Shown: piece by piece, positions 5,169-6,796 of the stretch
How the letters are laid out: each line of letters starts with the position of its first letter
How positions within the stretch are numbered: position 1 is the stretch's first letter
Source of the DNA: Phycisphaeraceae bacterium
GTDB lineage: Bacteria > Planctomycetota > Phycisphaerae > Phycisphaerales > Phycisphaeraceae
DNA: 6,796 nt
NCBI GenBank assembly: GCA_003551485.1
Contig: PUMS01000134.1
Coordinates: 1 to 6,796, forward strand
Reading direction: 5' to 3'
Notes under the pieces: generated by a model
The model's database searches: none
The model's input: the letters and a program-made list of their open reading frames with translations, nothing else
What the model was told of the DNA's origin: nothing
Translations under genes and position numbers: made by a program

Positions 5169-6796
5169 ATGACATTGCGGGTCAAATGCACTTGTGGCAA
5201 GCGATACCGGGTCGATCCGGAACTGCGCGGTCACCGGGTGCGCTGCCCGGCGTGTGGCCGACATGTGCACGTGCCAGCACCTGAGTCACCGCCACCACGC
5301 CAAACCGGCGCAGACGGCGATGTCGCATCAGATCGCCATCGCGGCGCCGGCGCCGATGCCGATTCAGAGCCCGACGTCACGCTGCGAGAGCAACTCGGCC
5401 AGTGGCTTTGGCGCGGCCGGCGCTGGCTGGACTGGTACCTGGGCCAGCTTGTCATCGACTGGCGGCCCGCTGCTGAGCACCTTCGACGCTGCACCGGCTG
5501 CTTCCACCACCAGGTCACCACCCACGCTCCCTGTCAGCAGTGCGGTGGGCCGACGGTGGGATCGGACCTCGCCCGCATCTGCACCGGCCTCGATGGCCGG
5601 CTCCAGGAGAGCACAGGGGCTGTGGCCCACACGCGGCATCGGCTTCGCATCTGCGGCATGATCGTCACTGCCATCGCCGCACTGCTGGCGGTGGCGGCGC
5701 TGTGGCGGACGCTGCTGGGCCTGTTCCTGCTGCCGCTGATCGCGGCGCTGGCCGCCACGGTGCAGCTCATCGCGGCTCACGTGATGCGGTGGAAGCTGTA
5801 TCACGATCACGGCCCCGTGCTCCGCGAGGCGCAGTGCGATCCGGCCGAGGTCAATCCCGCCGCGGCCAGGGCAGCGGACATCGCCGCCACGCACATCCTG
5901 CCGTTTCTCAAGCGCAACGAGCTGCCCACTTCCACGGGGGATGCCCCCGCCGCGGGTGAGCAACCCGCCGCCCTCACCCTCCAGCGCCTGCTGCCCGACG
6001 GCACGCGACGGAAGGTGGCGCTCAGCGCTGAGGAACTGGCCATGCTCGAGGAGCTGCTCGCTCAGCGCGATGCGCCCCTGCCCGAGGGCCAGCAGTTGAA
6101 GCGCCACTACCTGATCGGCTGTGCCCTCATGGGCGACCTGCACGCCTTCCGCGAGCAACTGCGCCACCTCGAGCGCGGCGGGCAGGACACCATCGAGGCC
6201 TTTGTCACCCTCACCGGCGGCCGCGCCGAAATGCAGCCGCTGCTGCGCGCCGTGCTCAGGGAGCGCGGCGAGGGCGTTGCGCCCGATGAGCTGCAACAGC
6301 GCATCGACCGGCAGCTACGACAGTGGAAGCTGCGCCAGTTCGAGGCGGACCTGGAGCGCCGCCGCGATGAAGAGGCGGTCAACATCAGCATCGACATGAT
6401 CGACCGGATGGACCCCTACCGGTTCGAACACCTCGTGGGCATGATCTACGCCACTCTGGGCTACCGTGTGGAGCCGACCCCGCGCGGTTCCGACCAGGGC
6501 GCGGACGTGTTCATCGAGAAGGGCGGCCACCGAACCGTCATCCAGGCCAAGCTTTACAGTGGGCCGGTGGGCAACAAGGCCGTGCAGGAAGCCATCGCCG
6601 CGCAGAGCCACTACCGGTGCAACGCCGCCGCAGTGGTGACCAACGCCACCTTCACCGCCTCGGCACGCGAGCTGGCCGCCGGCAGCCGCGTCGAGTTGGT
6701 CGACCGCGAACAGCTCATCGACCTGCTCGCACGCTTCAACAAGGCCCCCAAGGACTACACCCGCCTCAAGCAACTCCTCCAACCCCGCCCCCCGGA
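5169..6796 (+). CDS. Membrane-anchored Mrr-type endonuclease-like protein with two zinc ribbons (3' end beyond window)
   Basis: An uninterrupted frame of 542 codons runs off the window edge. In order: zinc ribbon 1 (C7, C9, C26, C29); a Pro/Asp-rich linker; zinc ribbon 2 (C108, C111, C122, C125); two adjacent membrane helices (about 162-178 and 182-204); a largely helical region of unknown type (about 215-405); and a C-terminal Mrr_cat-like domain (about 414-520). The last domain shows RFEHLVGMIYATLGY, GSDQGADVF and VIQAK, giving the PD-(D/E)xK-type core E420, D446, Q459 and K461, then AVVTNATFT and VELVDREQLIDLL. Family knowledge makes this a nuclease fold that may cleave modified or foreign DNA. 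Basic residues on both sides of the membrane hairpin suggest that both ends are cytoplasmic, so the nuclease would sit at the inner membrane face. No methylase, helicase or other defence gene is visible beside it. The domain is nearly complete, so the stop is probably close beyond the window. Substrate and trigger are unknown. Confidence 0.88.
   Translation, partial: MTLRVKCTCGKRYRVDPELRGHRVRCPACGRHVHVPAPESPPPRQTGADGDVASDRHRGAGADADSEPDVTLREQLGQWLWRGRRWLDWYLGQLVIDWRPAAEHLRRCTGCFHHQVTTHAPCQQCGGPTVGSDLARICTGLDGRLQESTGAVAHTRHRLRICGMIVTAIAALLAVAALWRTLLGLFLLPLIAALAATVQLIAAHVMRWKLYHDHGPVLREAQCDPAEVNPAAARAADIAATHILPFLKRNELPTSTGDAPAAGEQPAALTLQRLLPDGTRRKVALSAEELAMLEELLAQRDAPLPEGQQLKRHYLIGCALMGDLHAFREQLRHLERGGQDTIEAFVTLTGGRAEMQPLLRAVLRERGEGVAPDELQQRIDRQLRQWKLRQFEADLERRRDEEAVNISIDMIDRMDPYRFEHLVGMIYATLGYRVEPTPRGSDQGADVFIEKGGHRTVIQAKLYSGPVGNKAVQEAIAAQSHYRCNAAAVVTNATFTASARELAAGSRVELVDREQLIDLLARFNKAPKDYTRLKQLLQPRPP

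Noticed and set aside
3860..5200. A 446-residue reverse-strand open frame opposite the GH50-like gene
   Set aside because: Same reason: it overlaps a gene with intact catalytic motifs, and its own translation looks like nothing recognisable.
4539..5267. The 16-base string GCGTGTGGCCGACATG present in both the GH50-like and the Mrr-like genes
   Set aside because: Each copy is in frame and encodes Ala-Cys-Gly-Arg-His in unrelated contexts (a barrel strand and a zinc ribbon). Neighbouring sequence does not match, so coincidence under biased codon use is enough.
5364..6296. A 310-residue reverse-strand open frame opposite the Mrr-like gene
   Set aside because: The + strand frame here has zinc-ribbon, membrane and Mrr motifs in order. 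The reverse product is Gln/Ala/Arg-rich with no motif.

Overview
The window is very GC-rich and carries four genes, all on the + strand, separated by repeat-filled spacers. Several things point to a Gram-negative, planctomycete-like bacterium, possibly of the Phycisphaerae type. There is a KDO-8-phosphate phosphatase (lipopolysaccharide synthesis), an agarase-superfamily glycoside hydrolase, and a membrane protein with an N-terminal CxC/CxxC zinc ribbon of a kind I associate with planctomycete genomes. Imperfect palindromic repeats also crowd the intergenic DNA. The taxonomic placement is inference; no rRNA or other marker gene is present.

Layout. Positions 1-497 hold no convincing gene, but contain a partial copy of a CCCTCTCCC-type repeat (1-30), a strong inverted repeat (97-165), a full copy of the repeat (188-288) and a short motif repeated elsewhere (291-314). 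A KdsC-like HAD phosphatase follows (498-1010). Its stop codon lies inside a second copy of the repeat (999-1106). Next come a family GH1 beta-glycosidase with a very strong ribosome binding site (1148-2515), a 375-base spacer with a 99-base near-palindrome (2627-2725) and an 18-base perfect palindrome (2847-2864), a GH50/agarase-like protein (2891-4957), a spacer with hairpins, and a gene left open by the window end (5169 onward). This last gene encodes two zinc ribbons, a two-helix membrane hairpin and a C-terminal Mrr-type endonuclease domain.

How the genes relate. The two glycosidases have no visible signal peptide, so both probably act on oligosaccharides imported into the cytoplasm; the GH50-like enzyme may feed the GH1 enzyme or share its substrates. 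They are separated by 375 bases and are probably not one tight operon. KdsC belongs to envelope biogenesis and shows no functional link to them. The Mrr-like gene looks like an independent DNA-directed or defence-type gene and is the least conventional item here. The repeats are probably dispersed palindromic elements; the copy at the kdsC 3' end seems to supply the last codons and stop of that gene.
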